This document shows, piece by piece, positions 1 to 10,496 of a DNA stretch of 64,000 bases (position 1 is the stretch's first letter; every line of letters starts with the position of its first letter). The DNA lies in the NCBI GenBank assembly GCA_001599355.1, contig BCGQ01000005.1, forward strand, positions 500,222 to 564,221, given 5' to 3'. The DNA comes from Nakazawaea peltata. Lineage: Eukaryota > Ascomycota > Pichiomycetes > Alaninales > Pachysolenaceae. Below the pieces are notes generated by a model, which searched no databases, was not told where the DNA came from, and was given only the letters and a program-made list of their open reading frames with translations. The position numbers were made by a program, and so were the translations under genes.

Positions 1-1745
1 AACTTGACTTGAAGTGTCTTCTTTTTAGCTGAGGATCTTTAGGTGAAAAATACTGCAGGATAATTTTCCGCTCGTTGTGCACTTCCTTTTTTGTTGTTTT
101 TTCGATTTTGTTGTGCTTTTTGGTGGGAATTTGAGAGGATTTTGTGAGAGGGAAAATTTAGTGAGGGAAAATTTGAGGGAAGAGACGCGATGAGGAGATT
201 TGTTGGGAAGTGCGCGAAGAGTAGGGAAAACGCGTGGGATTAGAGGGATGTTGGGAAGGAGAGGAAATGCTGTAGGGAAATACTGTAGGAAAACAGTAAG
301 GAAAACAGTAAAGACATACTGTAGGTACATCCTGTAGGGGAATAGTGTAGGCTGTGGTTGAACACAACACAAACAACAAAGCACAACCCACAACCCACAA
401 CACATACAATACATATTTGTGCAATGTTGTATGTGCTGGTTGTGTAGATTTTTGTTGTTATTGCTTAGTTTTAGTTCTTGTTACAATCACTTCAGTACTC
501 TCTTTGACTCTCTTTCACTTCCTTTCTGTCTATATCCCCCTATTTCTTATATTTCTCTATATTTCTGTGTGCTACCCCTCTTAATTGAACCTATTTCCTA
601 ATCGGGATATTATTAAACTTTAGATTTGACTTCTTTCAGATCTTTGTCTGAGGGGGTAAGCGATGTCAGTAGACACGATATGAAGATATTTATTACGACA
701 TCATTACACTGAGTGTTTTTTCTACGGCCATGAGAGTCTGTTTCCTCTTTTATGCTATTTCTTCTCTACATTATCCCTTCTCTACAATATTCTTTCGGCA
801 TTATCCCTTCTCTAGATTTCCCCTTGTCTAGTTACATTATACCATAAGGTATTGTCAATCTACTACTATGTCTGTCACAGTTCACTATATTTCCATCCTA
901 ATCCTCACCTAAATTCACTCCTCAATCAAGACAAAATCTCAATATATAAATGATCTCATTTAATTCCTTAATTATAAAACCTGAAGAAATTAAAATATTG
1001 ACACTTAGCCCCTCGCTTAATATCCTACGCCTAGCTTCCTATACCATTGCCTACTCTCCTACAGGATTGCCTTCCACTCCCTACCACTACACCGCCTATT
1101 TACATTGCTTACCTCCCTACCATTAATAGCCTCCGGATTAACTACTGTTGTCCCAACATAAAGTGGAGATTCTTCTGTTTACTCTCCTTCCCCTCAAGGT
1201 TTGTTTTACTTTTCTTCCCCTCTTCTTCACTATTAACGCACACAAAAAACTCGTATACAAAATAATCTACTCCACCTACCCCACCCCGCTTGCCACCGTT
1301 AATTGTCTCGATCTGGTTCTTTGTGATTATTTCGGCTTGTTACAGCCCTATAATTTGCTCTGCTGCTGCGGTTTTGCCATCTGATACGCTCCCCCTTCCC
1401 GCATTAAGTAACTCCTTATCGTTACTCCTCTTCATTTCTCCCCTTTTGTAAATATCTCTCCCCTCCATTTGTATACGAAGATAATTGTAGCTTAATTATT
1501 TAAACAACCTAATTTCTCCACTCGGCCGATTACCTATCAACTTTGAAGTCCTCCTTTAGTGCTGAGTGACACCATTAGATCCATCCTCCAGCCACCAATC
1601 GACCCTACCCAACTCATCCAATCCTTGACCAAGGTGTATTTCTATTGATATATTTTGCACTACTTTTTTATTTTCGGCAATTTGCAATTCTATTTCCCAA
1701 TCAGGCAACTTCCTCATCAGGCAATTTTCACACTCGAACTCTAAT
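1..1745. other. Gene-free region upstream of PCD1
   Basis: No convincing gene is seen. Short open frames on both strands are low-complexity and resemble nothing known. From about 268 to 352 there are degenerate copies of an ACTGTAGG-type word in both orientations. Bases 401-409 and 427-435 form a perfect 9-bp inverted repeat inside a CA-rich and GT-rich stretch. A 16-bp word (CATTATCCCTTCTCTA) occurs twice around 770-815. The left part may hold the end or promoter of a gene outside the window. Confidence 0.6.
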
Positions 1746-2993
1746 ATGAAGCTGATTAATCCAAAACCAATACATCTTTTAAGCAACAAACGTTCGATAT
1801 TCAGCATTCAAGCAGCTCTGCCCATTTCTCCACTCATTCCAACACCTGCAGAGGATTTGATATCACTGTCAATTCCACCCTCATTACTCAACTCCAAGCC
1901 AAACATCTCACTGCTTTCTCTTCGATCGATCATTGCCTCACATAAGATGGATTCACAGTATTTACAGAACATTTTGGATTATAAACCTCGGTTTTACAGC
2001 ACAAATTTGGGTGCTGCAACCCCAGAATACAGTCCTGTGTCTGTTTGGCATCGTCTCCCCATACAAAGACGCTCAGCAGTGCTCATTCTTCTCTTTTTAG
2101 GTCGGTCTGGAGAACTTCGAGTCATCCTTACAAGGAGGTCTCGTCAGCTTCGGTCCTTCTCGGGTCATGCATGTCTCCCAGGTGGCCGTGCTGATACTGG
2201 ATTGGAATCTGAATGGCACACTCTGAGAAGAGAAACTGAGGAAGAAATAGGCATCTCTCAAAATGACTTGTATTTACAAGAACAATTTGGATGTTCAGTA
2301 GAGCAAATTAATGCTCTTCCTTGTTATCTTTCGAGGACATTCTTAGCCGTTCGTCCATGTATTGGGTTCTTAAAATGGTCACCTCATAAGTTGGCCTCTT
2401 TTGAAGAACAGCACCTCTCTTCGATCATGTTAAATCCGGGAGAAAGTGCTAGTATTTATAGTGTTCCTCTCAAGGACTTTTTACAGCCATTCCCGAAGAA
2501 GGAGAAGAGGCAAGAATGTTTAAACCAATATCACCGTAAAGTTAAATGGGGCGGGATCCCATGGCATTTGAGGTCATTTGATTTCCCTGTAGAAAATCCT
2601 CATGAAGTCAAATGGTTAGAAGATGTTGAAGATTTATCGACTGAAGAAGAGCTGGAAGATAATGGACGTCCAATTCGTAATGTTTGGGGGTTGACACTGA
2701 ATATTTTGCATGATTTGGCGGAGATTCTGTATAGATCTGGAGATCAGGGAGCTCTGAGAGTTCAATCCATGACAGCAGCTGGAGCAGCCGCAGCAGTTTC
2801 GTCAAATCCGAACCCAATTTTCGGAGAGGAAGATCTAATTTATCAATTGATGCATGAAGGAGGTCAATTTGCTGCTAGACAGCGTAGTGCATATGAAGTA
2901 TCGATGCTCAAAGGAGAGACCGGAGTCACATTTAGTGACCATCTTAGTAGGACGACATTTAATAAGTTGAAACTGATTTATCAAGGGAATTAG
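1746..2993 (+). CDS. PCD1: Nudix hydrolase, coenzyme A diphosphatase Pcd1
   Basis: This is a 415-residue protein of the Pcd1/NUDT7 family, which cleaves CoA, oxidised CoA and 8-oxo-dGTP-type nucleotides. The fungal enzyme is peroxisomal or mitochondrial. Visible signs are the WHRLP and RRSAVLI block (about 101-113), the CoA-Nudix motif with an LTRRS start and LPGG (about 128-147), the Nudix core REtEEEiG (162-169), and the family motif LNPGES further on. The first ATG gives about 70 residues beyond the usual start. An in-frame ATG at residue 68 (MDSQYL) would give a length close to the S. cerevisiae protein (340 aa), so the true start is uncertain. There is no SKL-type C-terminus. It converges on GUT2 with about 100 bp between them. 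CTG codons should be read as Ala. Confidence 0.92.
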   Translation: MKLINPKPIHLLSNKRSIFSIQAALPISPLIPTPAEDLISLSIPPSLLNSKPNISLLSLRSIIASHKMDSQYLQNILDYKPRFYSTNLGAATPEYSPVSVWHRLPIQRRSAVLILLFLGRSGELRVILTRRSRQLRSFSGHACLPGGRADTGLESEWHTLRRETEEEIGISQNDLYLQEQFGCSVEQINALPCYLSRTFLAVRPCIGFLKWSPHKLASFEEQHLSSIMLNPGESASIYSVPLKDFLQPFPKKEKRQECLNQYHRKVKWGGIPWHLRSFDFPVENPHEVKWLEDVEDLSTEEELEDNGRPIRNVWGLTLNILHDLAEILYRSGDQGALRVQSMTAAGAAAAVSSNPNPIFGEEDLIYQLMHEGGQFAARQRSAYEVSMLKGETGVTFSDHLSRTTFNKLKLIYQGN

Positions 2994-3099
2994 ATAAGTT
3001 GTATAGCATTTAAAAAACTACATGGTGGTTTTTCTATCATAAATATTAGATCAATTATTCATATTACATATAGCTCTGCTCGAGCCAGCTAGTGCCTGC

Positions 3100-5061
3100 T
3101 TAATGCTTCTGATCCTCAATGTAACAAGAAGAGTTCTCATAAATACCCATATACTTGACGAATTCTTCGGTCTCCTTCTGGACCTTCAGTTTGTATTCAG
3201 AAGACCAACCCAATTCGGAGCCCATGACTTCAACGACACCTTCGACACTCAGCAAACCAACCTTCAGGTCCAACATGGCCAAACGAGTTCTTCTAGCGAG
3301 GAAATCAATTGGGTGTCTGGTGTATTCATTGGCAATAGAGTACTTCAACTCGGCAACGGTGACTGGGTATTCGAAAGAGTCGAAAGAAGGTTTAGCAGAA
3401 CCGGCTAAAGCGACTGGTTGTTGATTCAGCTCATCCAGCTTGAAGATCTCCAAGACAGAGGCAGCACGGTCTCCGTAGTTCTTAGCAAGGTACTCAGATA
3501 AGGTGGTTGGGATCTTGTACTCTTGGGATAAACGGGCAGTCAAGGTCTCGTCGTAGAATTCACCACCTAACAATCTGTAGCTACGGGTAACACATGGCTT
3601 AGCCTTCAGTTTCAAAGATGGAGTGACTTGGAGGACATTGTTGATGGTGTCTTCGGCCATTTCTCTGTAGGTAGTCCATTTTCCACCGGAGATGGTGATC
3701 AAACCAGAGTCAGAATGATGAACTAAATGGTTTCTAACCAAACCTTGGGTGGAACCGTCCTTTGGAACCTTCTTTGGGTCTCTAACTAAAGGTCTAACAC
3801 CACACCAGGCACTTAAAACATCTTCACGCTTGACTTCGAACTTGACATAGTGTTGGATTTCCTTTAAAATGTCTTGAATTTCAGCTTCACTTGGAATTGG
3901 ACTGGCAGGAACACTCTTCAATGGAGTATCGGTAGTACCAGCAAGAACACGACCTTGCCATGGCAAGAAGAACATAACTCTACCATCGGAAGTAGATGGG
4001 TCTAATAATCCCAAATCCTTTGGACAGTAGTAATCTGGCAACATGATGTGAACACCTCCACTTGGGACAACCATTCTTGGGGTGGACAATGGTTCCTTTG
4101 GAGCAACACCCTTAGGATCATGGTCCATATCTAAGATGACGTCGGAGAAAGGTCCGGTAGCGTTAACAACGGCATCGGCTCCTACAACGTATTGCTTTCC
4201 AGTCTCGTTATCGGTGATTCTGACACCGGTGACTTTACCGGACTCGGATTTGATCAATTGGTTGACTTCGGTGTAATTCAAGACAGTAGCACCGTTCTTG
4301 ATGGCAGTTAAAGCCAAAGAAACGTTCATACGGGCATCGTTGAAAGATCCGTCATGGTAAACGATACCTCCGACAAGTCCTTCTGGATCAACCATTGGAG
4401 CAGCAGCAGCAGCTCCCTTTGGACTCAAAATATAAGATCTTCTCAAGTTTTGAGAGCCGGCAAATAAGTCGTACATTACACAACCAATGTACATGTAAGG
4501 TAATTCCCACCATTTGTAGACTGGGATCAAAATTGGCAAGACCGAGGACAAATGAGGAGCGTTGTTCAACATGGAAGAACGTTCGTTCAACAGCTCGATG
4601 ACCAAGTCCAATTGCAGCTTGGATAATTCCCAGAACAGTTTCTCCAAATAACGGACACCACCGTGAGCCATCTTGGTGGATTTGGAAGAAGTACCAGAGG
4701 CGAAATCGTTCTTTTCAACTACAAGTACGTTCAAACCACGAGTGGTAGCATCGACAGCACTTCCGGTACCGGTAGCACCACCACCGATGATGATCAAATC
4801 GAATTTGGATTGGATATCGGCTTCGGAAGCGATTTCTTTGGCCTCGGAATCGAATGGGCGACCTAATCTGGCAATAAGTTCGTCTCTAGTTGGCAACGAA
4901 GGGAAGCTTTTGATGATTTCCGGGAGCTTTGATTTCGACTTGGCGTCGTTCAGAAGCTGAGAAGAGCTGAGTTGGTTGAGGGCCAAGAGGGAACCTCCTC
5001 CAACTGCAGCGACGGCCGACAATTTGAGGGCACGACGAGTAAATAATGCAGCACGAGACAT
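3100..5061 (-). CDS. GUT2: Mitochondrial FAD-dependent glycerol-3-phosphate dehydrogenase
   Basis: The 653-residue protein oxidises glycerol-3-phosphate to dihydroxyacetone phosphate at the mitochondrial inner membrane. It passes electrons to ubiquinone and works in glycerol use and the glycerol-3-phosphate shuttle. The N-terminus is basic and serine-rich, followed by a hydrophobic stretch, as in a mitochondrial presequence. The FAD dinucleotide fold (LIIIGGGATGTG, about 89-100) is followed by VVEKNDFASGTSSKSTK and HGGVRYLE, all signatures of the family. The central AGTTDTP and the ISGGKWTTYREMAED block are also typical. Length matches S. cerevisiae Gut2 (649 aa). Codon use is strongly biased (TTG for Leu, almost no CTG), which suggests high expression. 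A TATA box lies about 70 bp upstream of the ATG. Confidence 0.97.
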   Translation of the reverse strand: MSRAALFTRRALKLSAVAAVGGGSLLALNQLSSSQLLNDAKSKSKLPEIIKSFPSLPTRDELIARLGRPFDSEAKEIASEADIQSKFDLIIIGGGATGTGSAVDATTRGLNVLVVEKNDFASGTSSKSTKMAHGGVRYLEKLFWELSKLQLDLVIELLNERSSMLNNAPHLSSVLPILIPVYKWWELPYMYIGCVMYDLFAGSQNLRRSYILSPKGAAAAAPMVDPEGLVGGIVYHDGSFNDARMNVSLALTAIKNGATVLNYTEVNQLIKSESGKVTGVRITDNETGKQYVVGADAVVNATGPFSDVILDMDHDPKGVAPKEPLSTPRMVVPSGGVHIMLPDYYCPKDLGLLDPSTSDGRVMFFLPWQGRVLAGTTDTPLKSVPASPIPSEAEIQDILKEIQHYVKFEVKREDVLSAWCGVRPLVRDPKKVPKDGSTQGLVRNHLVHHSDSGLITISGGKWTTYREMAEDTINNVLQVTPSLKLKAKPCVTRSYRLLGGEFYDETLTARLSQEYKIPTTLSEYLAKNYGDRAASVLEIFKLDELNQQPVALAGSAKPSFDSFEYPVTVAELKYSIANEYTRHPIDFLARRTRLAMLDLKVGLLSVEGVVEVMGSELGWSSEYKLKVQKETEEFVKYMGIYENSSCYIEDQKH

Positions 5062-7003
5062 GGTAAATGTGGTCTGGTGAACTCGAAGGGGTTTTAAACA
5101 TGAAATAATCCTTCAAGGAAGAATTGCATCTTTATATACTTTGAGGGAAAAATGGGCGGGAGAAAAAGAATGGAGGAATCCGTTCTTGTTTGGTTGTTCT
5201 TGGGATTTTTTTTTCAGACCGGGAATAAAAAATGGGGAACAAAAAAATTTTTTGTTCTGATTGGGGCAGAAAAGGTGGGAAGAAGGGAAGGAAGGACGGA
5301 AAAGAAGGAAAAGAAGGGAGCGAAGGAGGAAGAAAAGGGTGGGATAGATGGGATATGGTGGGGTATTGGCGAGAATATTGACTAGAGGGTCGGGGGATCA
5401 ATATCGCAGAATAATAGTTAGAAAACAGTCTTTTAGTACCGTATTAGTATTAGTACTTTAGATCGGTATTTCACATCGATATTCTCATATTACTGCCTCT
5501 ATGTATGCCTTTCATGTCTTCATATCATGCCCACGGCTATTCTAACCTGCCCTTTATAAATCCAGACGCTTGTCTTTTTACTAATTACGCAGTATTTATT
5601 CCCTGCTGGTTTTTATGGGCCCTCATTTTTTCCCGCCCTCCTCCTTTCAACTCCTTCTACTCCCCGACCCACTCTGTTCCCCGGCAGCAAGTTTAAGTAG
5701 GGCCAGGGACAAGTGCGCGTTTGTTTTTTTCACAATACCTGCGCGCTTATATTTGTGCCCTTCCGTGATCACGGATTATTTGTTTGCGCGTTCCGAATCT
5801 GAATTTCTGACTCCGGAACTCGAAAGAAGGGGAAACAGTCAATTGGTTCGGATATATGGTGACCCACAACTGAGTGAAATTATGGTACAGTGTTTATCAG
5901 ACCCCAGCATTCATTCCATTATGTGTCAACCATGTCTTTAAACTCCTTTCTTCCCTTCTATAGACTCAGCCTTTCTTCTCCTCTGCGCTCCCCACATCTT
6001 TCGGCTCTCCGAACAAACTGCGGAATGGAACTCGTTCGGACTAATAAAAAGCGGTGAGCAGGACAAACAACAGAGGGGGAATTTGGGACGTCCGGAGTAG
6101 CTACGTGCGTTTATTTACAACTGAAGACTTGGAGTGCATTTACGGACAAATTTTACAAGACTGTGATTCGTTGTTGTCTTCTTCACATGCAATATCAAGT
6201 GGAGAACCCCTCATATTAATATAACGGGATGATTTGGAACCGAGGAGCCACAACTTAATGGCCTCTCAGTGGCATTTTAGTCACAGTTTTAAGTTCCTAT
6301 TCTCCGGGAAACTATTCACATGCTCCAAACTACACTCAATTCTGGGCTTTTTGCTCCTCCTTCGCCTTGCCAATAAAAAAACTGGGGTCATTTTTGTTCT
6401 CCGGCGATTTTCATTTCATGTGCGTTAATTTTTAAATTGCGAACGTCGAAAAATTTTCGCTTCCATTCTGAGGCCGAATTTCAGAATGCTCCGCACAATT
6501 CGGAGGAAATATTCCGGGTCCCGTTTCGGGTCCCGTTTTGGGAGTGATGTTTTATGATCGAACGAATCAGCAACCAGGATTAGGGCAATTCGAGTAGAAT
6601 TAAAGTTAATCGTGATCGGGTTTATCCCGTGCCTGTTATGAAGATCTGAATTAATCCGAAGATCTAATATCGACTGATGAATTATTCGGGGCAAGTAATA
6701 TTTCCGAATTGCAACTTGTCAAGTTTTTTAAAATAGAGGACCCAGATTGTATATCGTAATGGCTACCATAATTCATACCAAATTTATCCATAGTCAGGAC
6801 AACATACTACTCCCTTCTTCACTTTCTACCTACTTAAATTAAACATTATTCTTATATTATCTTAAATATTCATAAAAAGTATTCTCTTCATAGCAGATAT
6901 TCCAACCAAAATTGGCCCCTCCAAACAAGAATCCCCTTCCAACTCTTTTGACCCCTCTCCACCATTCTGATGCATTAAATTCCGAGCTTTATTTTTCCAG
7001 AAT
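5062..7003. other. Long gene-free region upstream of GUT2
   Basis: About 1.9 kb lies between the GUT2 start and the RRP3 end, with no supported gene. It contains a perfect palindrome with 10-bp arms (5237-5246 and 5248-5257, GAACAAAAAA type), an inverted TCCGAAC/GTTCGGA pair (6008-6014 and 6034-6040), many CGG/CCG triplets of the kind bound by Zn2Cys6 regulators, and a perfect tandem 12-mer CGGGTCCCGTTT (6515-6526 and 6527-6538). A large regulated promoter is the simplest reading. Confidence 0.55.
5131..5138 (-). promoter_or_regulatory. TATA box of GUT2
   Basis: TATATAAA on the minus strand, about 70 bp before the GUT2 ATG, in the usual position for a yeast TATA element. Confidence 0.55.
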
Positions 7004-8482
7004 TTATCTTTCCTCTCTATCATCTCCCCTCTTTCTTTTATGTCCACTATGATTTTTCTTAGTCTCGTGGAATTCTTTAGTTTGTCTAATCAGCTCTCCA
7101 TACAGTTTATCGACTCTGTCGTGCAACAGCAAAATAATGTCTCTTTCTGGTTTCTCGGTTGGAATCTTCATATCGATCACTTTTTCAATTCTCAAAATCA
7201 ACTCCAAATCATATTGAGTGACTAACGAAATAGATTTTCCAGATTTACCGGCTCTGGCTGTACGACCTACACGATGAATATACAGTTTGGAATCAGTTGG
7301 GATATCATAGTTGATCACGACATCGACATCAGGAATATCCAAACCTCTCAGAGCAACATCAGTAGCAACAAGAATATTACGTTGACCACTTTTGAATTTA
7401 CTAAGCAGACCAAGACGTTGCAGTTGAGACAATTGTCCATGCAATGGGATAGCTGCGAATCCTAAGATTCTCGCAAGTAACAGAGTACGTTGCAGATGAG
7501 CACAAGTTCTGGCAAAGATGATCATGGATTTGCCGGTGAACTCGTTAAGTAAATACAGCAAATAGGTATTCTTATAACCATCTGGAACAACCATCAAACG
7601 TTGAATTAATGTTCCGACAGTTGTATACTTATCAGAGACGGCTACTTTAACAGGTTGGAACAACGAAGCTCTTTGTAATTTTTCAACCTTACTTGTCATG
7701 GTAGCACTGAATAAATATGTGGTACGTTTAGCTGGGATCACTTTCAAAATCTTATCTAAAGAAGGTCCGAAATCCATATCCAACAATCTGTCAGCCTCAT
7801 CCATTACTAAGAATTTCAACAGCAGTAAAGAGAAGCCTTTTGTGTTCTCTAAATGGTCCATTAATCTACCAGGTGTAGCTACAATGATATGGGGACGTCT
7901 CAGCAACTCTCTAGCTTGGTCCATCATATCCATTCCTCCTACAATAGTAGCACATTGAACTCCCATACCTGCTCCCAATGCATCAAAAGTCTCTCTAATT
8001 TGATAGGCCAACTCTCTTGTTGGGGCTAAAACACAGGCAAAGAATCGGGTCTGGTCATGCCAAAGTTGTTGTAAAATTGGAATAGCGAATGCTGCTGTCT
8101 TACCTGAACCTGTTTGAGCTAATCCGATAACGTCTCTTCCTTGTAAAGCGACAGGAATTGCCTCGGCTTGAATCGGTGTCGGAGCTGTAAATTTCAATCT
8201 ATTACAAGCTTCTAAAAGCTCAGGAACCAAGTCTAATTCTTGGAAAGTGGTAATTTTCTTAGCTGACTCAGAGTCTTCAGTAACCTCACTGGCCTCACCA
8301 TCACTTTTAACCTCGTTTTCATCTCCCTTGGTCTTCTCTTCCTTCTCTTCCTTCTCCCCCATCTCAACAGATCTCTTCTTATTAGCCTCCAAAGCTCTCA
8401 GTCTGATCCTAGCAGCCAAATCACTCACTTTTTCTCCCTTCTTTCCGCTCTTTTTCACTTTCTTCTCAACTAACCGGCTCAT
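7004..8482 (-). CDS. RRP3: DEAD-box RNA helicase Rrp3 (pre-18S rRNA processing)
   Basis: The 492-residue nucleolar helicase is the orthologue of S. cerevisiae Rrp3 and human DDX47, needed for maturation of 18S rRNA. Motifs in order: Q motif with [10 protein letters not shown] (about 101-110), AQTGSGKT (122-129), [23 protein letters not shown] (a strongly Rrp3-specific run), DEAD (218-221), SAT, then the C-terminal helicase domain with [11 protein letters not shown]-x-RGLD and [10 protein letters not shown]. The x in DVAxRGLD is a CTG codon (7349-7351 on the plus strand, codon 378). Family members have A or S there, which agrees with CUG coding for Ala. The C-terminal tail is lysine and arginine rich. 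It is divergent with SSF1, another ribosome-biogenesis gene. Confidence 0.95.
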   Translation of the reverse strand: MSRLVEKKVKKSGKKGEKVSDLAARIRLRALEANKKRSVEMGEKEEKEEKTKGDENEVKSDGEASEVTEDSESAKKITTFQELDLVPELLEACNRLKFTAPTPIQAEAIPVALQGRDVIGLAQTGSGKTAAFAIPILQQLWHDQTRFFACVLAPTRELAYQIRETFDALGAGMGVQCATIVGGMDMMDQARELLRRPHIIVATPGRLMDHLENTKGFSLLLLKFLVMDEADRLLDMDFGPSLDKILKVIPAKRTTYLFSATMTSKVEKLQRASLFQPVKVAVSDKYTTVGTLIQRLMVVPDGYKNTYLLYLLNEFTGKSMIIFARTCAHLQRTLLLARILGFAAIPLHGQLSQLQRLGLLSKFKSGQRNILVATDVALRGLDIPDVDVVINYDIPTDSKLYIHRVGRTARAGKSGKSISLVTQYDLELILRIEKVIDMKIPTEKPERDIILLLHDRVDKLYGELIRQTKEFHETKKNHSGHKRKRGDDREER

Positions 8483-8730
8483 CTTGTCTTCTATAAAGTC
8501 TTAACCTCTTCAATCCAACTGAATATCAACTATTTGTCAACCAGATGAGCTCTTTTCTTTTTCTTCTCCAAACAGCGATCTTTTTAAAAATTTTCTTCTC
8601 CAAACAGCGAAAAATCAATTTTTTTCTCCAAATAGAGAAAATTTCTCCTAAAAGGAGAAATTTTTAAAAATTTTTCACATAAAGAGAAGACAGGAGAAGA
8701 AGGTCTAACTTAGCAAGACAATTAGACAAC
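8483..8730. promoter_or_regulatory. Shared promoter of RRP3 and SSF1 with RRPE-like elements
   Basis: This 248-bp divergent promoter serves two ribosome-biogenesis genes. An 18-bp word (TTCTTCTCCAAACAGCGA) occurs at 8561-8578 and 8593-8610, with a decayed third copy from 8621. AAAAATTTTC at about 8587-8596 and AAAAATTTTTCA at about 8666-8677 match the yeast RRPE element. CAGATGAGC near 8541 is a partial match to PAC. A perfect inverted repeat (8638-8649 with 8653-8664, 3-base loop) is built on TTTCTCC/GGAGAAA. Confidence 0.6.
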
Positions 8731-10117
8731 ATGGCTAAAAGAAGAGTGAGTATAGGTGATCTTCAATGGACAAGAAGTGATGTGCCTTTTGCGCAGCTCA
8801 CCATTCGTCTAATTTCACCAATTAACTATCTACTAACACTTCCAGACTAAAAAAAGAACTCATCGCAAGGTCTCTGAGGAGGAGTTGCTGAAGATTCCTC
8901 GTTCTTTAGTGTTCCGTGCCGGTTCCGATACTTTGAAATCGACATCTATTTCACAATTAGTACGTGATATGAGATTGGTAATGCAACCACATACCCTGAT
9001 CAACTTAAAAGAAAGAAAGAGTAACAAGATCAAAGATTATGTGGTGATGGCCGGTCCTTTAGGGGTAACTCAGTTGATGATTTTCAACCAAAATGAACTG
9101 GGATCAACTCATTTACGTTTAACCACCATGCCTCGTGGTCCTACGGTCACTTTCAAAGTTCACAGCTACACATTAAACAAAGATATTCGTCGTATTTTAA
9201 AAAGTCCAAAATCGGTCGGAAAAGACAGTACAGTGTTCCTGAACCCACCATTATTGGTTATGAATGGATTCCCAAATCCAAAGACTGCATCTCCTCATGA
9301 CAAGCTTGTTATTACAATGTTCCAAAATATGTATCCACCGATTTCTCCTCAAGAAACCAAGGTCTCTGGGATTCGTAGAGTACTCATGTTGAACAAAGAC
9401 AAAGAGACTGGAAGAATCGATTTAAGACATTATGTGATCGACACCAAGCTTGTTGAAGGGTCTAAGAACATCAAGAAATTGATCAATGCCAAGCATCGTA
9501 AAATACCCAACTTGGGAAACACTCGTGATATGAGTGATTTAGTTTTAGATCCAGCTACTAATCCGTACACTTCTGAATCTGAAGTTGACGATGATGCTGT
9601 TGTTGAGATTAAGGATGACAATGAGAGTGTAGTCACTAAGCCTAATCCTAAGAAGATGAAGACTGCTGCTGGTACTCCTGCTGCTCCTGCTCCTGCTCAA
9701 TCTTCTGGCCCAGAGGTCAAGAAGAGAGCCGTCAAATTAACTGAAGTAGGTCCTCGTATGGAATTAGGTCTTGTCAAAATTGAAGATGGTGTATGTTCTG
9801 GAAAAGTCTTGTATCACGCTTACTTCGACAAAACCGATAAAGAAGTTCTGGAATTGGAAGCTCGTCATAAACTGAGAGAAAAATTGAGAGAAAAGAGACG
9901 TCTGGAACAAGCCCTGAGAGTCAAGCTGAAGAAGGCCAAGAAAGAGGCCAAGAAATTGAGAAGAAAGGAAAGACAAGAGGCCAGAGAAAGAGGTGAGAAT
10001 GTCGGATCTGACAGTGAGAGCGAAAGCGAGAGTGAAAGTGAACTTGAAGATCAAGATGTTGATATGCTCGAGCCTGAAGATTTCGATGATGCTGATGAGG
10101 GGTTGTTCAGTGAATGA
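8731..10117 (+). CDS. SSF1: Brix-domain 60S assembly factor Ssf1 (spliced)
   Basis: Exon 1 is 8731-8745 (MAKRR) and exon 2 is 8846-10117. Joining them gives MAKRR-TKKRTH, matching the start of S. cerevisiae Ssf1/Ssf2 (MAKRRQKKRTH), and a 428-residue product. Ssf1 acts in the nucleolus with Rrp14 and Rrp15 in 27S pre-rRNA processing. The Brix domain covers roughly residues 20-290, including MQPHT, LKERKSNKIKDYVVMAGPLG and GPTVTFKVHSY. The C-terminus is a lysine-rich coiled coil (LREKLREKRRLEQAL) and then an acidic tail with SESESESE repeats, usual for this family. It is divergently paired with RRP3. Confidence 0.95.
8746..8845 (+). other. Spliceosomal intron of SSF1
   Basis: This 100-nt intron has donor GTGAGT, a perfect branch site TACTAAC (8831-8837) and acceptor CAG ending at 8845, with only nine bases from the branch A to the AG. 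Removal restores the conserved Ssf1 N-terminus in frame. It is the only coding intron I can support in the window. Confidence 0.93.
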
Positions 10118-10496
10118 ATTTTATAGCATACATGTGTAGAGTAGAATTGAAGTTTGATAAGTGTTTGTAGGATGGGAAGTTGATCCAAATAGTACAGCCA
10201 ACTTCCTCATCCCATCTCATCTCTGAAAAGTTACCCGGCCTTCTTTCCTAATTAGGAAATGTAATTGATAAAAAATTCAAGTCTATTATTACCTGATTTA
10301 GAAATTTGTAATTACCCCATTTAGAAGTCAAATTCCGCCACATTTCTCATTTTTAATGAGCAAATTCCGATGGCAAGGCGATAACAGCGGTTAAAGGAAC
10401 TGATTAGTCAGAGAGTCCAGGTATTTGTTAGATCATTTGATAGATATATAAGTGTATTTGAGTTTTAGAGCAGTTGGGTGAACTAGATTTGTCGAT
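10118..10496. other. Intergenic region SSF1-PIB1
   Basis: No gene is seen. The region holds the SSF1 3' end and the PIB1 promoter, including a TATATAA-like stretch near 10446. No other clear element was recognised. Confidence 0.6.

Noticed and set aside
25-424. Two minus-strand open frames near the window start
   Set aside because: They are low-complexity products of GT/CA-rich and repeated DNA, with no family resemblance.
5615-6694. Short open frames in the GUT2 upstream region (about 60-108 residues)
   Set aside because: Most lack a proper ATG or show random composition. No motif was recognised.
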